Shown here: positions 52,851 to 62,905 of the stretch, piece after piece | Position numbering within the stretch: position 1 is the stretch's first letter | How the letters are laid out: every line of letters starts with the position of its first letter | From: Dyella sp. A6 | GTDB taxonomy: Bacteria; Pseudomonadota; Gammaproteobacteria; Xanthomonadales; Rhodanobacteraceae | Direction: 5' to 3' | Length of the DNA stretch: 64,000 nt | Assembly: GCF_036320485.1 (NCBI RefSeq) | Contig: NZ_CP132911.1 | Coordinates: 124,001 to 188,000, forward strand | Made by a program: the position numbers and the translations under genes | The notes under the pieces: generated by a model | Database searches by the model: none | Told to the model about the DNA's origin: nothing | Seen by the model: only the letters and a program-made list of their open reading frames with translations

Positions 52851-54752
52851 TCAAAGAATGCCTTTCACACCGGCGCCGAATGCGGTGATCAGCCGGGTGA
52901 TGATCGACTTGCCCGACAGGGCCACGTCCGGAAAGTCCCCTACCGCCGTGTAGCAGGCATAGAATCCTGGCGCGTAGGGCGGCTTTGGCGTGCAACCGGG
53001 GTTGAGCTGGTAATCGGTGGCGTAACGGAACGGCCACAGGTCGAACAGGGGCAGCTTGGACGAGACATCGCCGATGAACTCGCTGATGCCGCCAAGTACC
53101 GGCACGTCCTGACGGCGCGGCGCGACGACCCAGGCGTTTTCCGGCTCGGTATCGCGCAGGATCGATGCGCGCAGTTCGCTGGCGAAGCGGGGGTCGAAAA
53201 CGATCACGCCGGCCTCGGTGTTGAAGTGGTCCGAGCGTGGGTCGAAATTGTGCGAGCCGACCATCGCAAAGTGATCGTCGACCACCATCGACTTGGCGTG
53301 CAGGGCGAAGCGGCGCCCGGTGCTTTTCAGCGGAGCGGGCCGGTTGCGCCGGCCGCTGCTGCCGAACAGGCCGGGGCGGCGCTCGGTGCCGGGAAAGTGT
53401 CGGTGCGGGTGGCCGGGGACAATTGCCAGCGATTCGGTCGGTATCTGGTTGTCGGTCTGCTGGTTCGCCCGGTCGTAGGCGCGGATCGCGCTGGGCGGGT
53501 GCGGTTTCAGTTCGTGGATCTGGAAGCCAAACTGGGTCAGGTAACGCTTGCGGTGTTTGTACGACAGCGCATAGACCGCAAAGGCATCGGTCGAGGCCAG
53601 CGAATTGGTGGAAACAATGATGTGCGGCGCCGGTTTTTCCTTCCGCAGCTTCTTGAAAATCCGGCCCGCGCGGTTGCTCATCACCAGGTAGGGCGTCTGC
53701 AGCACCACTTCGTGTTTCGCATCCGCGACCATGTGCATCAGGTAGGACGTGAATTCGTGGTCGCTGCGCTTGTCCGGATCATCGGTCTTGGCCGGCAGAT
53801 CGCTGAAGTAATCGACCTTGCCGGTGCGCAGGCCGGGGGCGATCAGGTGCTGCTTCAGCCAGTCCGGATTCTCGGCTTCGGCCTGCAGGCGTGCGACCCG
53901 TCGTGGGTCGAGGTAGTGCGGTGCCGGCCAGGTCGGTGCCACGGCATCGCTGCGGATGCGATGGTTCACGTCGCGCAGGCGGATCAGCGGCACCGAGCGC
54001 TTGTGGTGCCAGAACAAGGCGAAGCTGGCTGCCATCTGTTTGGCAGCGGCGCCGCCGACCATCACCTCGCGGTCGACGTAGTCGAAGTTCTCGTCCCAGT
54101 TGAAGTAGCGATCCTGATAGTTGCGACCGCCGGTGATGCCGATGCTGTTGTCCACCAGGAACAGCTTGTTGTGCATGCGCTGATTGAACTTCATGAAGCA
54201 GCACAGGATGCCGGCGGCGAACTCCAGCGGGGGCGTCTGCGCGTCGTCGAAGGTGGGGTTGTACAGCTTCACCTTCAGGTTGGGACTGACCCGTGCCAGA
54301 CGGTCGAGCAGGCTGAGGTTCTCGAAGGAGAACAACTGGTCGGCGAGGATACGCACCTTGACGCCGCGGCGTGCCGCGCGCACCAGCTCGTCGAGCATCA
54401 GCTGGCCGACATCGTCCTGGTCCCAGATATAGGTCTGGATATCGATGCTGTGCTGTGCGGCGCGGATCAGGTTGACGCGCGCGGCCAGTGCCGGGGCGCT
54501 GTCGTCGAGCAGTGTGACGATGTTGACCGGGTGCTGCGGCGTGGAGTCGGCCAGGGCCTGATCGGCGGCCTTCAACAGTGGCGACGGCGTCGCGCAATGG
54601 TCGGCACGGTGGCATTCGGTCTGGCGGTCAGGGCTGGCGGCCACGATCGCGCGGGCTTCGCGGATCTGCGCGCGCGACACCGTGCAGCCCTGCAGCAGGG
54701 CCGCGCACATGAGGATCAGGAGGGCACACCAACGCAGACGCATCCCTACCAT
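52851..54752 (-). CDS. Phospholipase D-family lipoprotein (cardiolipin synthase-like)
   Basis: 633 residues. The N-terminal lipobox LLQGC places the lipidated Cys at residue 23. Two HKD motifs are present: His194-x-Lys196-x4-Asp201 in RMHNKLFLVDN, and HAKSMVVDDHFAMVGS near residue 500, each followed by a GG/GS turn. Such enzymes transfer phosphatidyl groups; secreted homologues act on phospholipids in the periplasm. The start was taken at the first Met of the signal sequence. It is convergent with the TonB-like gene. Confidence 0.88.
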   Translation of the reverse strand: MVGMRLRWCALLILMCAALLQGCTVSRAQIREARAIVAASPDRQTECHRADHCATPSPLLKAADQALADSTPQHPVNIVTLLDDSAPALAARVNLIRAAQHSIDIQTYIWDQDDVGQLMLDELVRAARRGVKVRILADQLFSFENLSLLDRLARVSPNLKVKLYNPTFDDAQTPPLEFAAGILCCFMKFNQRMHNKLFLVDNSIGITGGRNYQDRYFNWDENFDYVDREVMVGGAAAKQMAASFALFWHHKRSVPLIRLRDVNHRIRSDAVAPTWPAPHYLDPRRVARLQAEAENPDWLKQHLIAPGLRTGKVDYFSDLPAKTDDPDKRSDHEFTSYLMHMVADAKHEVVLQTPYLVMSNRAGRIFKKLRKEKPAPHIIVSTNSLASTDAFAVYALSYKHRKRYLTQFGFQIHELKPHPPSAIRAYDRANQQTDNQIPTESLAIVPGHPHRHFPGTERRPGLFGSSGRRNRPAPLKSTGRRFALHAKSMVVDDHFAMVGSHNFDPRSDHFNTEAGVIVFDPRFASELRASILRDTEPENAWVVAPRRQDVPVLGGISEFIGDVSSKLPLFDLWPFRYATDYQLNPGCTPKPPYAPGFYACYTAVGDFPDVALSGKSIITRLITAFGAGVKGIL

Positions 54753-54760
54753 GATAAAGC

Positions 54761-55468
54761 TTATTGCGACTCGGTCATGGCATTTTCATGGCTGTCGGCG
54801 GGCCGTGGCGTGCCGGGCACGATCGGCAACAGCACGATGGCCAGGTTAAGCCTGACCCGGTTCGACAAGGTGGCGCGGTGGGCGGTCATGCCAAACTCGC
54901 TGCGTATCAGCGTGCCGTCCAGCTCGATCCGGCAGGGTGCCGGGGCCGGTCCGCTGCAGTGCATCGGGTGCAGGGTGAAATGTTCCGCGGCCGTCACGCC
55001 GCGTACGCTCAGTTTTCCCGGCAGTGGCCCGCCATGCTCCAGCGTGCTTCGCGGCACGGGGTCGGATATGAAGCGGATGGTGGGGTAGCTGGCGGCGTCG
55101 AAAAACTCCTTCGCCAGTACCCAGCGACGCATACGCGCGGAATCCATCGTCACGCTGTCCACATCGATATCGGCGGCCACGATCATCGAGTCGGCATGCG
55201 GCCCGGGCTGCACCGAACCCTTGATGTGGTGGAAGCTGCCACTGATTTCATGCAGCCAGAGCAGGCGGACGCCGAACACCGCCTGCGAGCTGTTGCTGTC
55301 GATGCGGTAACCGGCGGCATGGATCGGTGCCAGGGGCAGCAGCGGCAGCAGCCACGCCGCGACAGGTCGGTGCGGCCGCAACGTCCGTCGTGGCTGCGGG
55401 TGATGCGGAGGCAGCGTGCGACATCGGTCGGGACACAGCGCCCGAAGCGATGCCGCGAGCCTTGCCAT
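54761..55468 (-). CDS. YceI-family periplasmic protein
   Basis: 235 residues. A hydrophobic stretch near residues 37-50 (AAWLLPLLPLAPIHAA) looks like a signal peptide; the 36 residues before it are Arg/His/Pro-rich and may not all be translated, so the true start could be downstream. The mature part is the YceI beta-barrel (YRIDSNSSQAVFGVRLLWLHE, IDVDSVTMDS, FFDAASYPTIRF), which binds isoprenoid-like lipids in related proteins. It lies eight bases upstream of the PLD gene on the same strand. Confidence 0.82.
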   Translation of the reverse strand: MARLAASLRALCPDRCRTLPPHHPQPRRTLRPHRPVAAWLLPLLPLAPIHAAGYRIDSNSSQAVFGVRLLWLHEISGSFHHIKGSVQPGPHADSMIVAADIDVDSVTMDSARMRRWVLAKEFFDAASYPTIRFISDPVPRSTLEHGGPLPGKLSVRGVTAAEHFTLHPMHCSGPAPAPCRIELDGTLIRSEFGMTAHRATLSNRVRLNLAIVLLPIVPGTPRPADSHENAMTESQ

Positions 55469-55520
55469 CACCGGCGGCCGGCCTCGATCAGCGGTGGCAG
55501 GTGATGGCCGGAGTGGGGAC

Positions 55521-55994
55521 TCATGGTGACCAGAAGGCATCCAGGCGGGCGCAACCCGGTTCCAGCGGGCCGTCCAGATGCAGCACCGCAAGCCCGGCTG
55601 GCGGCATGCCCCGGAATTCGTCCGAGCGACCTTCCACCAGCAGCGCGACCAGGCGCTCGATGCCGGGGTTGTGGCCGACCAGCATGAGTGTCCCCGCGTC
55701 TTCGTGCTGGTCCAGCAGCGCCAGCAGCTCGCCGGGCGTGGCGTCGTAGATCTCGTCCGCGGGCTGCACCTGTGGCGCGTCCGCGAATTCGGCCAGTGCC
55801 AGCGCAGCGGTGGTGCGGGTTCGCTCGGCCGGCGAGCAGAGCACACGGTCGGGACGCGATCCGTGACTCGCCAGCCATTTGCCGGCTGCGTGGGCTTCCT
55901 GTTCGCCGCGGCTGCTGAGTCGGCGTTGCGGGTCGGCGTTGCCCGCGCTGGCAGCCAGTGCTTCGGCGTGGCGCAGCAGGATGAGTTCGTGCAT
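55521..55994 (-). CDS. sixA: Phosphohistidine phosphatase SixA
   Basis: 157 residues of the histidine phosphatase fold. The catalytic RHG-type motif is LILLRHAEAL at the N-terminus, and the second active-site His is in LMLVGHNPGIERLV. SixA dephosphorylates Hpt domains of phosphorelay kinases; homologues in this group are named by length and these motifs. It begins 22 bases after the ParA-like gene on the same strand, a common pairing in the Xanthomonadales. Confidence 0.9.
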   Translation of the reverse strand: MHELILLRHAEALAASAGNADPQRRLSSRGEQEAHAAGKWLASHGSRPDRVLCSPAERTRTTAALALAEFADAPQVQPADEIYDATPGELLALLDQHEDAGTLMLVGHNPGIERLVALLVEGRSDEFRGMPPAGLAVLHLDGPLEPGCARLDAFWSP

Positions 55995-56016
55995 GGCGTG
56001 CTCCCGGTATTTCGGT

Positions 56017-56649
56017 TCAGTGCTGACGCTTGATCCAGCGCAGCAGTGGCATCCAGTCCTGCTGATGACTTCGGACCTGTTCCGAAGCGTAGTCGAAAAT
56101 TCCTTTGCCGAGTGCGGTCAGCAGGACGTAGGCCTGGCTGTCGCGCAGCTGCGCCACGACCGGGTAGGGCGCCAGCTCGGCCAGCTCGGCCAGGGCGTCC
56201 TGGCTTGCGTGGGTCCATGGCTTGAGCCGGTTGGCGACCAGCGCCACCGGCAGTTTGCCGCGCTTGATGCGGTTGATGCCCTGCAGGTGGCCGAGGAAGT
56301 CCAGCGTGGCGTCGAGGTCGAAGGTCGAAGGCAGCACCGGCACCAGCAGCACGCTGGCCTGCTCGAGATAGGGCTCCAGGTCGCGCTCGTAGGCACCGGC
56401 AGGGGTGTCGATGAGCACCCGCTCGGTGTCCGAAGGAAGCTTATGCAGGCCCCTGCGACCGCCTTCCAGCCCGAGCACGCCGGGAACACTGTCCGGTCGG
56501 CGGGTGGCCCAGCGAAAGCTGGAGCCCTGCCGGTCGCCGTCGACGATGGCCGTGCGTCGGCCCTTCTGCGCCCAGCGCGATGCCAGCTGGGTCACGATCG
56601 TGCTCTTCCCGCAACCGCCCTTGCTGCTTGCCACCAGCACGGTCAGCAT
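56017..56649 (-). CDS. ParA-family ATPase
   Basis: 210 residues. The deviant Walker A is VASSKGGCGKSTIVTQLA with the signature Lys near residue 10, then AIVDGDRQGSSFRWA for the A' motif, and VLIDTPAG for Walker B. No partner ParB or parS is seen, so a role in chromosome partition is not shown; orphan ParA/MinD-like ATPases position other cargo. It precedes sixA by 22 bases. Confidence 0.9.
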   Translation of the reverse strand: MLTVLVASSKGGCGKSTIVTQLASRWAQKGRRTAIVDGDRQGSSFRWATRRPDSVPGVLGLEGGRRGLHKLPSDTERVLIDTPAGAYERDLEPYLEQASVLLVPVLPSTFDLDATLDFLGHLQGINRIKRGKLPVALVANRLKPWTHASQDALAELAELAPYPVVAQLRDSQAYVLLTALGKGIFDYASEQVRSHQQDWMPLLRWIKRQH

Positions 56650-56753
56650 CGGCCCACCTCCATTGCGAAAGGTGGCCCAAGCCTACCGGGGTGTGGCGTC
56701 GCAGGGAACCATCTGCACAAAAGTCGCGGTCTGCACGATACCCGGTGCCGGAT

Positions 56754-57797
56754 TTATTCGGCGGCCTTGGGCTTCCAGCCGGCCGGTGCTTCGGTCGGAA
56801 TGCCGGCATCGCGCAATGCGGCAAGCATCAGGCTCATCTGGGTGCCGCCATTGCGCGCCAGCATCAGCAGGTGGATGGCTTCGGCGGGGTCGTCCTGGGC
56901 GTGGATGGCCAGTTCCGCAAAATTCTGCACCTGCCAGACCAGGTCGCGCCGGGCATCATGCAGGCTCTGTTGCTGGGACGGGTCGTTGCCGAAGGTGGCC
57001 GACAGGTACAGGCCCAGCGAACGCGACAGCGGGCTGGAGCCCCACTGCAGCAGCTGGCCGAGCTTGAGGCAGTCGGCCTTCACGCCCGGTTCGTCCGACT
57101 TGTCCTTGCACAGCCCGGCGACCACGCGCAGCGCCGGCTGCGGCTGGGCCGCAGCGAGGCCATAGGCGATCATCACCTGCACCCCGGCGGCACCGGCCTT
57201 GGCGGACGGGTCGATGGTGGCTGCGGGTGGAGGTAGCGTGGCGACCGCGTTGGCGAGTGCCTTGAGGCTGATGCCAGCGTAGTCGTCGTACAGCTTGGCG
57301 TTGGCGGCATGTGCCAGGTCGGCGAGCGCGTCTTTCTTGCGCATGTTGCGCACGTCCTGGCCCAGCTTGAGCAGCCAGACCGCGGCGTTGTCGGGCGCCT
57401 GCGTCGTCAGGTGCTCAAGAGCCTTGGCATTGGGGCAGGTTTCGGCCTTGCGGTCGCAGTCAGACAGCTGCGCCCAGGTCACGGCCGGACCGGCGTCGGA
57501 AGCCTGTGCCGCACGCGTGATCAGGGTGCGGAAGTTGTCGACCACGGGCTGGTCGGCAAGCGGTCGCGCCAACAGGGCGGCGCCGAGCAGGTGTTGCGCG
57601 TCGACGCGCGTCGCCAGCACGCTGACCAGGTCGCGCTGGAAGCCGGTCAGGGCCTTGTTGCGGGCGATCTGCTGCGCGCGGATCTGTTTCGCCGTCGAAT
57701 GCTTCGGTGTTGTCGCATGGCTGCTGCTGGCTGCCATGGCCGGAATGGCGACCAGGCTGCAGGCAAGACCGAAGGCGAGAATGCGCAATCCACGCAT
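56754..57797 (-). CDS. Exported protein of unknown function, helical
   Basis: 347 residues from the ATG at 57797, chosen for GGAG six bases upstream. Residues 1-21 are a signal peptide ending AMA. The rest is Ala/Leu-rich with TPR-like helical periodicity (AVWLLKLGQDVRNMRKKDALADLAHAANAK) and three or four Cys. No family is recognised. It lies 104 bases upstream of the parA-type gene on the same strand. Confidence 0.7.
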   Translation of the reverse strand: MRGLRILAFGLACSLVAIPAMAASSSHATTPKHSTAKQIRAQQIARNKALTGFQRDLVSVLATRVDAQHLLGAALLARPLADQPVVDNFRTLITRAAQASDAGPAVTWAQLSDCDRKAETCPNAKALEHLTTQAPDNAAVWLLKLGQDVRNMRKKDALADLAHAANAKLYDDYAGISLKALANAVATLPPPAATIDPSAKAGAAGVQVMIAYGLAAAQPQPALRVVAGLCKDKSDEPGVKADCLKLGQLLQWGSSPLSRSLGLYLSATFGNDPSQQQSLHDARRDLVWQVQNFAELAIHAQDDPAEAIHLLMLARNGGTQMSLMLAALRDAGIPTEAPAGWKPKAAE

Positions 57798-57945
57798 GGG
57801 GTGCTCCATCACGTAAAACGCCAGCATAACGGTCGCTTGTTAAAGCGCGCCTGATTCGCCTTCCGGCGATGCGTACCGATGCCGGGAGCGGCTTGTTAGC
57901 ATGATGGTTCCCCCGACGTGGTGCCGTGAGGCACGGGAGATCCAA

Positions 57946-58143
57946 GTGGTGGCATCGCTCGAGATGATGGCTGCGTCCGCACCCTGGTTTGCCGGCTGGG
58001 GCACGCTGGCACTGGTCAATGCGGGTCTGGCACAGGGCAAGAACCGCAGCGGATTGGCGTGGTTCCTGCTGTCGCTGCTGCTGGGGCCGGTCGCAACCCT
58101 GGCGCTGGTGTTGCTGCCGAAGCTGCGCGCCAAGATGTTCTGA
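57946..58143 (+). CDS. Small membrane protein
   Basis: 65 residues if it starts at the GTG at 57946, six bases after GGAG; an ATG at 57901 would add 15 residues. Two hydrophobic segments (APWFAGWGTLALVNAGLA and SGLAWFLLSLLLGPVATLALVLL) make it an inner-membrane hairpin with a basic end. No family is recognised. It is convergent with speE, with 21 bases between. Confidence 0.55.
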   Translation: MVASLEMMAASAPWFAGWGTLALVNAGLAQGKNRSGLAWFLLSLLLGPVATLALVLLPKLRAKMF

Positions 58144-58164
58144 ACGGCCTGCCGGGCCGGGCGC

Positions 58165-59016
58165 TTATTCGCCCAGCGCCTCGCGCATGAACTCCGGCAT
58201 CGCCAGCGCGCCCTTATGGATCTCGGCGTTGTAATAGCGGGTGGGGAAACTCTTGGCCGAGGCGCCACGCTCGCGGAAGCCGGCCAGGTCGCCGCCCTTG
58301 CGCGCCATGGTGCAGCTCCACCAGCCGGTGGGATAGCACGGCTGCGGGAACGGCAGCGTTTTCACCGCGTTGAAGCCGGCCGTGCGCATGGAGGCGCGCA
58401 TCGACTTGATCAGCTCCAGGTGGGCCAGCGGGGATTCGGACTGCTGCACCAGGATGCCGCCATGGCGAAGCGCCTTGTGGCAGCTGGCGTAGAAGGCTGC
58501 ATTGAACAGACCCTCGGCGGGGCCGATCGGGTCGGTGGAGTCGACGATGATCAGGTCCAGCGACTCCGGTTCCGCTTCGGCCATGTACTTGATGCCGTCG
58601 ATGAACAGCAGCTCGGCGCGCGGATCGTCGTTGGATTCGCACAGTTCCGGGAAGTACTGCTCGGCCAGGCGGGTGACGCGCTCGTCGATCTCCACCTGGG
58701 TGGCCTTTTCCACTTCCTCATGGCGCAGCACCTCGCGCAGGGTGCCGCAGTCGCCGCCGCCGATGATCACCACGCGCTTGGCGCGCGCATGGGTGAACAG
58801 CGCCGGATGGGTCATCATCTCGTGGTACAGGAAGTTGTCGCGGCTGGTCAGCATGACGCAGCCGTCGATCACCATCAGGTTGCCCCAGTCGGTGGTCTGG
58901 TGGATCTCGATGGTCTGGAACGGGGTTTTCTCGGCATGCAGCAGCTTCTCCACGCGGTATCCGATGGAGGAGCCGGAGGCCTGATGGGCCTCGGTGAACC
59001 AGCTGGGCTGCGACAT
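58165..59016 (-). CDS. speE: Spermidine synthase
   Basis: 283 residues from MSQPSWFTEAHQASG at 59016. The aminopropyltransferase fold has GNLMVIDGCVMLTSRDNF, IIGGGDCGTLREVLRH for SAM-type binding, and the catalytic Asp in LIIVDSTDPIGPA. It moves an aminopropyl group from decarboxylated SAM to putrescine. It is divergent from speA, so both enzymes of polyamine synthesis may share control. Confidence 0.95.
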   Translation of the reverse strand: MSQPSWFTEAHQASGSSIGYRVEKLLHAEKTPFQTIEIHQTTDWGNLMVIDGCVMLTSRDNFLYHEMMTHPALFTHARAKRVVIIGGGDCGTLREVLRHEEVEKATQVEIDERVTRLAEQYFPELCESNDDPRAELLFIDGIKYMAEAEPESLDLIIVDSTDPIGPAEGLFNAAFYASCHKALRHGGILVQQSESPLAHLELIKSMRASMRTAGFNAVKTLPFPQPCYPTGWWSCTMARKGGDLAGFRERGASAKSFPTRYYNAEIHKGALAMPEFMREALGE

Positions 59017-59058
59017 GGCGGGTGTTCCTGACGATGCGGGGAAGGTTAAAGAAGTGCA

Positions 59059-59118
59059 ATTGTAGCCGGTTCCGCGGTGGGTGCGGGTCCGCACATCGTC
59101 ATGGAGCGCCGTTACAAT
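59059..59118. promoter_or_regulatory. Divergent speE/speA promoter region with two TACAAT boxes
   Basis: TACAAT occurs on the minus strand at 59059-59064, pointing to speE, and on the plus strand at 59113-59118, pointing to speA. Matching -35 boxes are weak. A GC-rich hairpin (GCCCCCG, TCA, CGGGGGC) follows the speA box near 59132. Confidence 0.4.
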
Positions 59119-59269
59119 AGAGCGATTCCGCCCCCGTCACGGGGGCTGCGTCTGTCCGGCCCCGCGGCGTGCGAGGCTTCCGGCCGGCAGGCCGCTCCAC
59201 CGTCAAGGCTCGCCGCTGCGACGACATGTTCCATGTGCGCCCATGCACGCCCACAAGGAGATGCTTTCC

Positions 59270-61156
59270 ATGTCGAAGCCTTGGACCGTCGACAGTGCCC
59301 GCCATACCTATGCCGTGGCCCACTGGAGCGACGGTTATGTCGACGTCGGCGAAACCGGCGATATCGTGATGCGTCCGCGCGGGGCGAATGGCCCGGCGCT
59401 GTCGTTGCCGGCCATCGTCCAGCGGGCCTGCGCCGAAGGGCTCCGCCTGCCCCTGCTGGTGCGCTTTCCGGACATTCTCGCCGACCGCCTCGCACGCCTC
59501 CAGGGCGCCTTTGCCAAGGCCATCGACGAATGGAGCTATGCCGGCGGCTATACCGCCATCTATCCGATCAAGGTGAACCAGCAGCGTGGCGTGGCCGGCG
59601 AGCTGGTGGCCGCGGGTGTCGAGGGTTTCGGCCTCGAAGCGGGCTCCAAGCCCGAGCTGATGGCCGTGCTGGCGATGGCCCGGCCCGGGTCCATCGTCAT
59701 CTGCAACGGCTACAAGGATCGCGAGTACATCCGCCTGGCGCTGATCGGTCGCAAGCTGGGCCTGCGCGTGCACATCGTGATCGAGAAGCTGTCCGAGCTG
59801 GACCACGTGTTTGCCGAAGCCCGCGCGCTGGACGTGGAGCCGCTGCTCGGCGTGCGCGTGCGGCTGGCCTCGATCGGTGCCGGCAAATGGCAGAACACCG
59901 GTGGCGACAAGGGCAAGTTCGGACTCTCGCCCGCGCAGGTGCTGACCCTGGTCGAGCGGCTGGACAAGGCCGGCCTCAAGCACACGCTGAAGCTGCAGCA
60001 TTTCCACATGGGCTCGCAGATCTCCAACGTGCGCGACATCGCCAACGGCATGCGCGAGGCCACCCGCTATTTCGTCGAGCTGATCCGGCTGGGCGTGCCG
60101 CTGGAGATCGTCGACGTGGGCGGTGGCCTGGGTGTCGACTACGAAGGGTCGCGCTCGCGCAGCCACAACTCGATCAACTACTCGATCGAGCAGTACGCCG
60201 CCACCATCGTGCAGTCGCTGGCCGAGGCGGTGCAGGCGGAAGGCCTGCAGGCGCCGCACATCCTTACCGAAGCCGGTCGCGCGATGACCGCGCACCATGC
60301 GGTGCTGGTGGTCAATGTCAGCGAGGTCGAGCCGGTGCCGACCGGGCATCTGCCGGCACAGCGCGATGACGAGCCGGTGGTGCTGCGGCACCTGCGCGAG
60401 GTGCACGCCGAGCTCGACCAGCGTCCGCCGCTGGAGTTGTACCACGAGGCGCAGCATCACCTGGCCGAGGGTCAGACGCTGTACGCGCTGGGGCAGCTCT
60501 CGCTGGCCGACCGCGCGCGCCTGGACGAGCTTTACTACGCCATCGTCAATGCCGTGCGTGCCCGCCTGACGCCGGTCGAGCGCGCGCACCGGCAGGCGCT
60601 GGACGAGCTGGACGAAAAGCTGGTCGACAAGTATTTCGTCAACTTCTCGGTGTTCGAGTCGGTGCCGGACATCTGGGCGATCGACCAGATCTTCCCGATC
60701 GCACCGATCGCGCGCCTGGACGAGCAGCCGACCCGGCGTGGGGTGATCGTCGATCTCACCTGCGATTCGGATGGCCGCATCGATCATTACGTGGATGCCG
60801 AAGGTGTGGACGTGAGCCTGCCGCTGCACGCGCTGGAACCCGGCGAAAGCTATCGCCTGGGCATCTTCATGGTCGGCGCGTACCAGGAGACCCTGGGCGA
60901 CATCCACAACCTGTTCGGCGATACCGATGCGGTGAACGTGCGCGCAGAGGGCGATGGCTACACCTTCGCCCATACCCGTCGCGGCGACACCACCGACCTG
61001 ATGCTCGACTATGTCGGCTATGACCTCGAGGTGCTGCGCACAAGCTATCGCGAGCGCATCGCCGCAGCCGGCATCAGCGGCGAGACGGCGGCGGCGCTGT
61101 ATGCCACCCTCGACGCCGGCCTGACCGCCTACACCTACCTCGCCGAGTCGCCCTGA
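59270..61156 (+). CDS. speA: Biosynthetic arginine decarboxylase
   Basis: 628 residues from MSKPWTVDSARHTYAVAHW at 59270; AGGAG nine bases upstream supports this over earlier in-frame ATGs. The PLP-binding lysine is in AIYPIKVNQQRGV, the phosphate-binding GGG in VDVGGGLGVDYEGS, and TEAGRAMTAHHAV follows. It makes agmatine from arginine, the first step to putrescine. Length matches the family. Confidence 0.96.
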   Translation: MSKPWTVDSARHTYAVAHWSDGYVDVGETGDIVMRPRGANGPALSLPAIVQRACAEGLRLPLLVRFPDILADRLARLQGAFAKAIDEWSYAGGYTAIYPIKVNQQRGVAGELVAAGVEGFGLEAGSKPELMAVLAMARPGSIVICNGYKDREYIRLALIGRKLGLRVHIVIEKLSELDHVFAEARALDVEPLLGVRVRLASIGAGKWQNTGGDKGKFGLSPAQVLTLVERLDKAGLKHTLKLQHFHMGSQISNVRDIANGMREATRYFVELIRLGVPLEIVDVGGGLGVDYEGSRSRSHNSINYSIEQYAATIVQSLAEAVQAEGLQAPHILTEAGRAMTAHHAVLVVNVSEVEPVPTGHLPAQRDDEPVVLRHLREVHAELDQRPPLELYHEAQHHLAEGQTLYALGQLSLADRARLDELYYAIVNAVRARLTPVERAHRQALDELDEKLVDKYFVNFSVFESVPDIWAIDQIFPIAPIARLDEQPTRRGVIVDLTCDSDGRIDHYVDAEGVDVSLPLHALEPGESYRLGIFMVGAYQETLGDIHNLFGDTDAVNVRAEGDGYTFAHTRRGDTTDLMLDYVGYDLEVLRTSYRERIAAAGISGETAAALYATLDAGLTAYTYLAESP

Positions 61157-61205
61157 CCTGTGATCGGCGCGTGCTGCCACCCTTCCTATCGACCCGACCA
61201 TCACG

Positions 61206-62045
61206 ATGAGCCTTCTCCTGCTGATTTTCCTGAGCGTGCTGCAGGGCGTGACCGAGCTGTTCCCGGTCAGCAGCCTCGGCCACACCTTGCTGGTGCCAGC
61301 CGTGCTCGGTGTGCGGCTTGACCGGCATGCCCCTGCATTGCTGCCTTTCCTGGTCGCCTTGCATCTGGGTACCGCGCTGGCGCTGCTGCTGTATTTCCGG
61401 ACCCGCTGGATCGCGCTGGCGAAAGGTTTCCTGGGCAGTCTGCGCGGTCGGCACAGCGCCGACGGGCATCTTGCGTGGGGGCTGATCGTCGGCACGATTC
61501 CGGCCGGGCTGGTCGGCCTGCTTCTGGAAAAGCCGCTGGCGCACCTGTTCCATGACCTGAAAGTGGTCGCCCTGGCGCTGATGATCAACGGCATCGTGCT
61601 TAGGCTCGGTGGCCGCAGGGATGCCGATGCCGCGCCGGCATCGCCGCCCGTCGAGGCGCAGCGCCTGACCCTGCGCCAGGCCGCCCTGGTGGGGCTGGCC
61701 CAGGTCGGCGCGCTGATTCCCGGGTTCTCGCGCAGCGGACTGACCATGGTCGCCGGCCTGCGTGCGGGCCTGAGCCGCGCGGCGGCGGCGGAGTTTTCCT
61801 TTCTGCTCGGCACGCCGATCATCCTGGCCGCCTGCGTGCTCGAGCTGCCCAAGCTGCGCCACCATCACACCCAGTTGGCCAGTGCCGCGCTGGGTGGCCT
61901 GCTGACCGGACTGGCCGCCTATCTCAGCGTGCGCTTCCTGATGCGTTACTTCGAAGGCCGTGGTCGGCTTGCCACATTCGGCGCCTATTGCCTGGTGGCC
62001 GGCGCGCTGTGCCTGGGCTGGCTGGCCTGGCATCCATTGGTCTGA
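61206..62045 (+). CDS. uppP: Undecaprenyl-diphosphate phosphatase
   Basis: 279 residues with eight transmembrane helices. The two catalytic blocks are [17 protein letters not shown] (Glu and Ser/His pair) and [16 protein letters not shown]. It recycles the C55 lipid carrier for peptidoglycan and O-antigen. It starts 49 bases after speA and is possibly co-transcribed. Carrier supply links it to the glycan genes at 11-23 kb, but they are not adjacent. Confidence 0.95.
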   Translation: MSLLLLIFLSVLQGVTELFPVSSLGHTLLVPAVLGVRLDRHAPALLPFLVALHLGTALALLLYFRTRWIALAKGFLGSLRGRHSADGHLAWGLIVGTIPAGLVGLLLEKPLAHLFHDLKVVALALMINGIVLRLGGRRDADAAPASPPVEAQRLTLRQAALVGLAQVGALIPGFSRSGLTMVAGLRAGLSRAAAAEFSFLLGTPIILAACVLELPKLRHHHTQLASAALGGLLTGLAAYLSVRFLMRYFEGRGRLATFGAYCLVAGALCLGWLAWHPLV

Positions 62046-62114
62046 CTGGCCACCGGTCCGGCCGTGCAGGTCCTATCATGAGGGTTCCCTCCCCCCCATG
62101 CTTAGGAGTGCGAC

Positions 62115-62900
62115 ATGACAGGTCTGGACGGCAAGGTTGCCTTGATCACGGGCGCGGCCAGCGGTATCGGCAAGGCGATCGCCGAGCTCTACGCCAAGCA
62201 CGGTGCGAAAGTCGCGATCTGCGACATCAACCAGCAGGCTGCCGATGCGGCCGCCGCCGAGATCAACGCAGCCGGTGGCCAGGCGATCGGTATCGCCATG
62301 GACGTCACCGACGAGGCTGCCGTGGATGCGGGCACCGACAAGGTGGTCGAGGCGTTCGGTGCGCTGGACATCCTGATTTCCAACGCCGGCGTGCAGATCA
62401 TCAACCCGATCGACCAGTTCGCGTTCGCCGACTGGAAGAAGATGCTGGCGATCCATCTCGATGGCGGCTTCCTGACCACCCGCGCGGCGCTCAGGCACAT
62501 GTACAAGGGTGACCGTGGCGGCATCGTCATCTACATGGGTTCGGTGCACTCGCACGAGGCGTCGAAGCTGAAGGCGCCGTATGTCACCGCCAAGCACGGC
62601 CTGCTGGGCCTGGCCCGCACGCTGGCGAAGGAAGGTGCGGCACACAACGTGCGTTCGCATGTGATCTGCCCCGGTTTTGTCCGCACGCCACTGGTGGAAC
62701 GGCAGATTCCCGAGCAGGCCAAGGAGCTGGGCATCAGCGAGGACGAGGTGGTCAGGAACGTGATGCTGAAGGACACGGTGGATGGGACGTTCACCACCGT
62801 CGACGACATCGCCGAAACCGCGCTCTTTCTGGCCACATTCCCGTCGGCGGCACTGACCGGGCAGAGTTTCGTGGTCAGCCACGGCTGGTACATGCAGTAA
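62115..62900 (+). CDS. bdhA: D-3-hydroxybutyrate dehydrogenase (SDR)
   Basis: 261 residues. The short-chain dehydrogenase motifs are [25 protein letters not shown], and the catalytic Ser-Tyr-Lys in [20 protein letters not shown]. The C-terminal region ([21 protein letters not shown]) matches the 3-hydroxybutyrate dehydrogenase group. It oxidises D-3-hydroxybutyrate to acetoacetate with NAD. The patatin gene starts five bases downstream, a pairing known in several proteobacteria. Confidence 0.92.
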   Translation: MTGLDGKVALITGAASGIGKAIAELYAKHGAKVAICDINQQAADAAAAEINAAGGQAIGIAMDVTDEAAVDAGTDKVVEAFGALDILISNAGVQIINPIDQFAFADWKKMLAIHLDGGFLTTRAALRHMYKGDRGGIVIYMGSVHSHEASKLKAPYVTAKHGLLGLARTLAKEGAAHNVRSHVICPGFVRTPLVERQIPEQAKELGISEDEVVRNVMLKDTVDGTFTTVDDIAETALFLATFPSAALTGQSFVVSHGWYMQ

Positions 62901-62905
62901 GCGCC

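Noticed and set aside
56017..56649. Chromosome-partition locus
   Set aside because: Only a ParA-like ATPase is present; there is no ParB gene and no parS site was noticed.
59099..61852. Open frame of 917 codons on the minus strand
   Set aside because: It is antisense to speA and uppP, which have complete family motifs; the reverse product resembles nothing.
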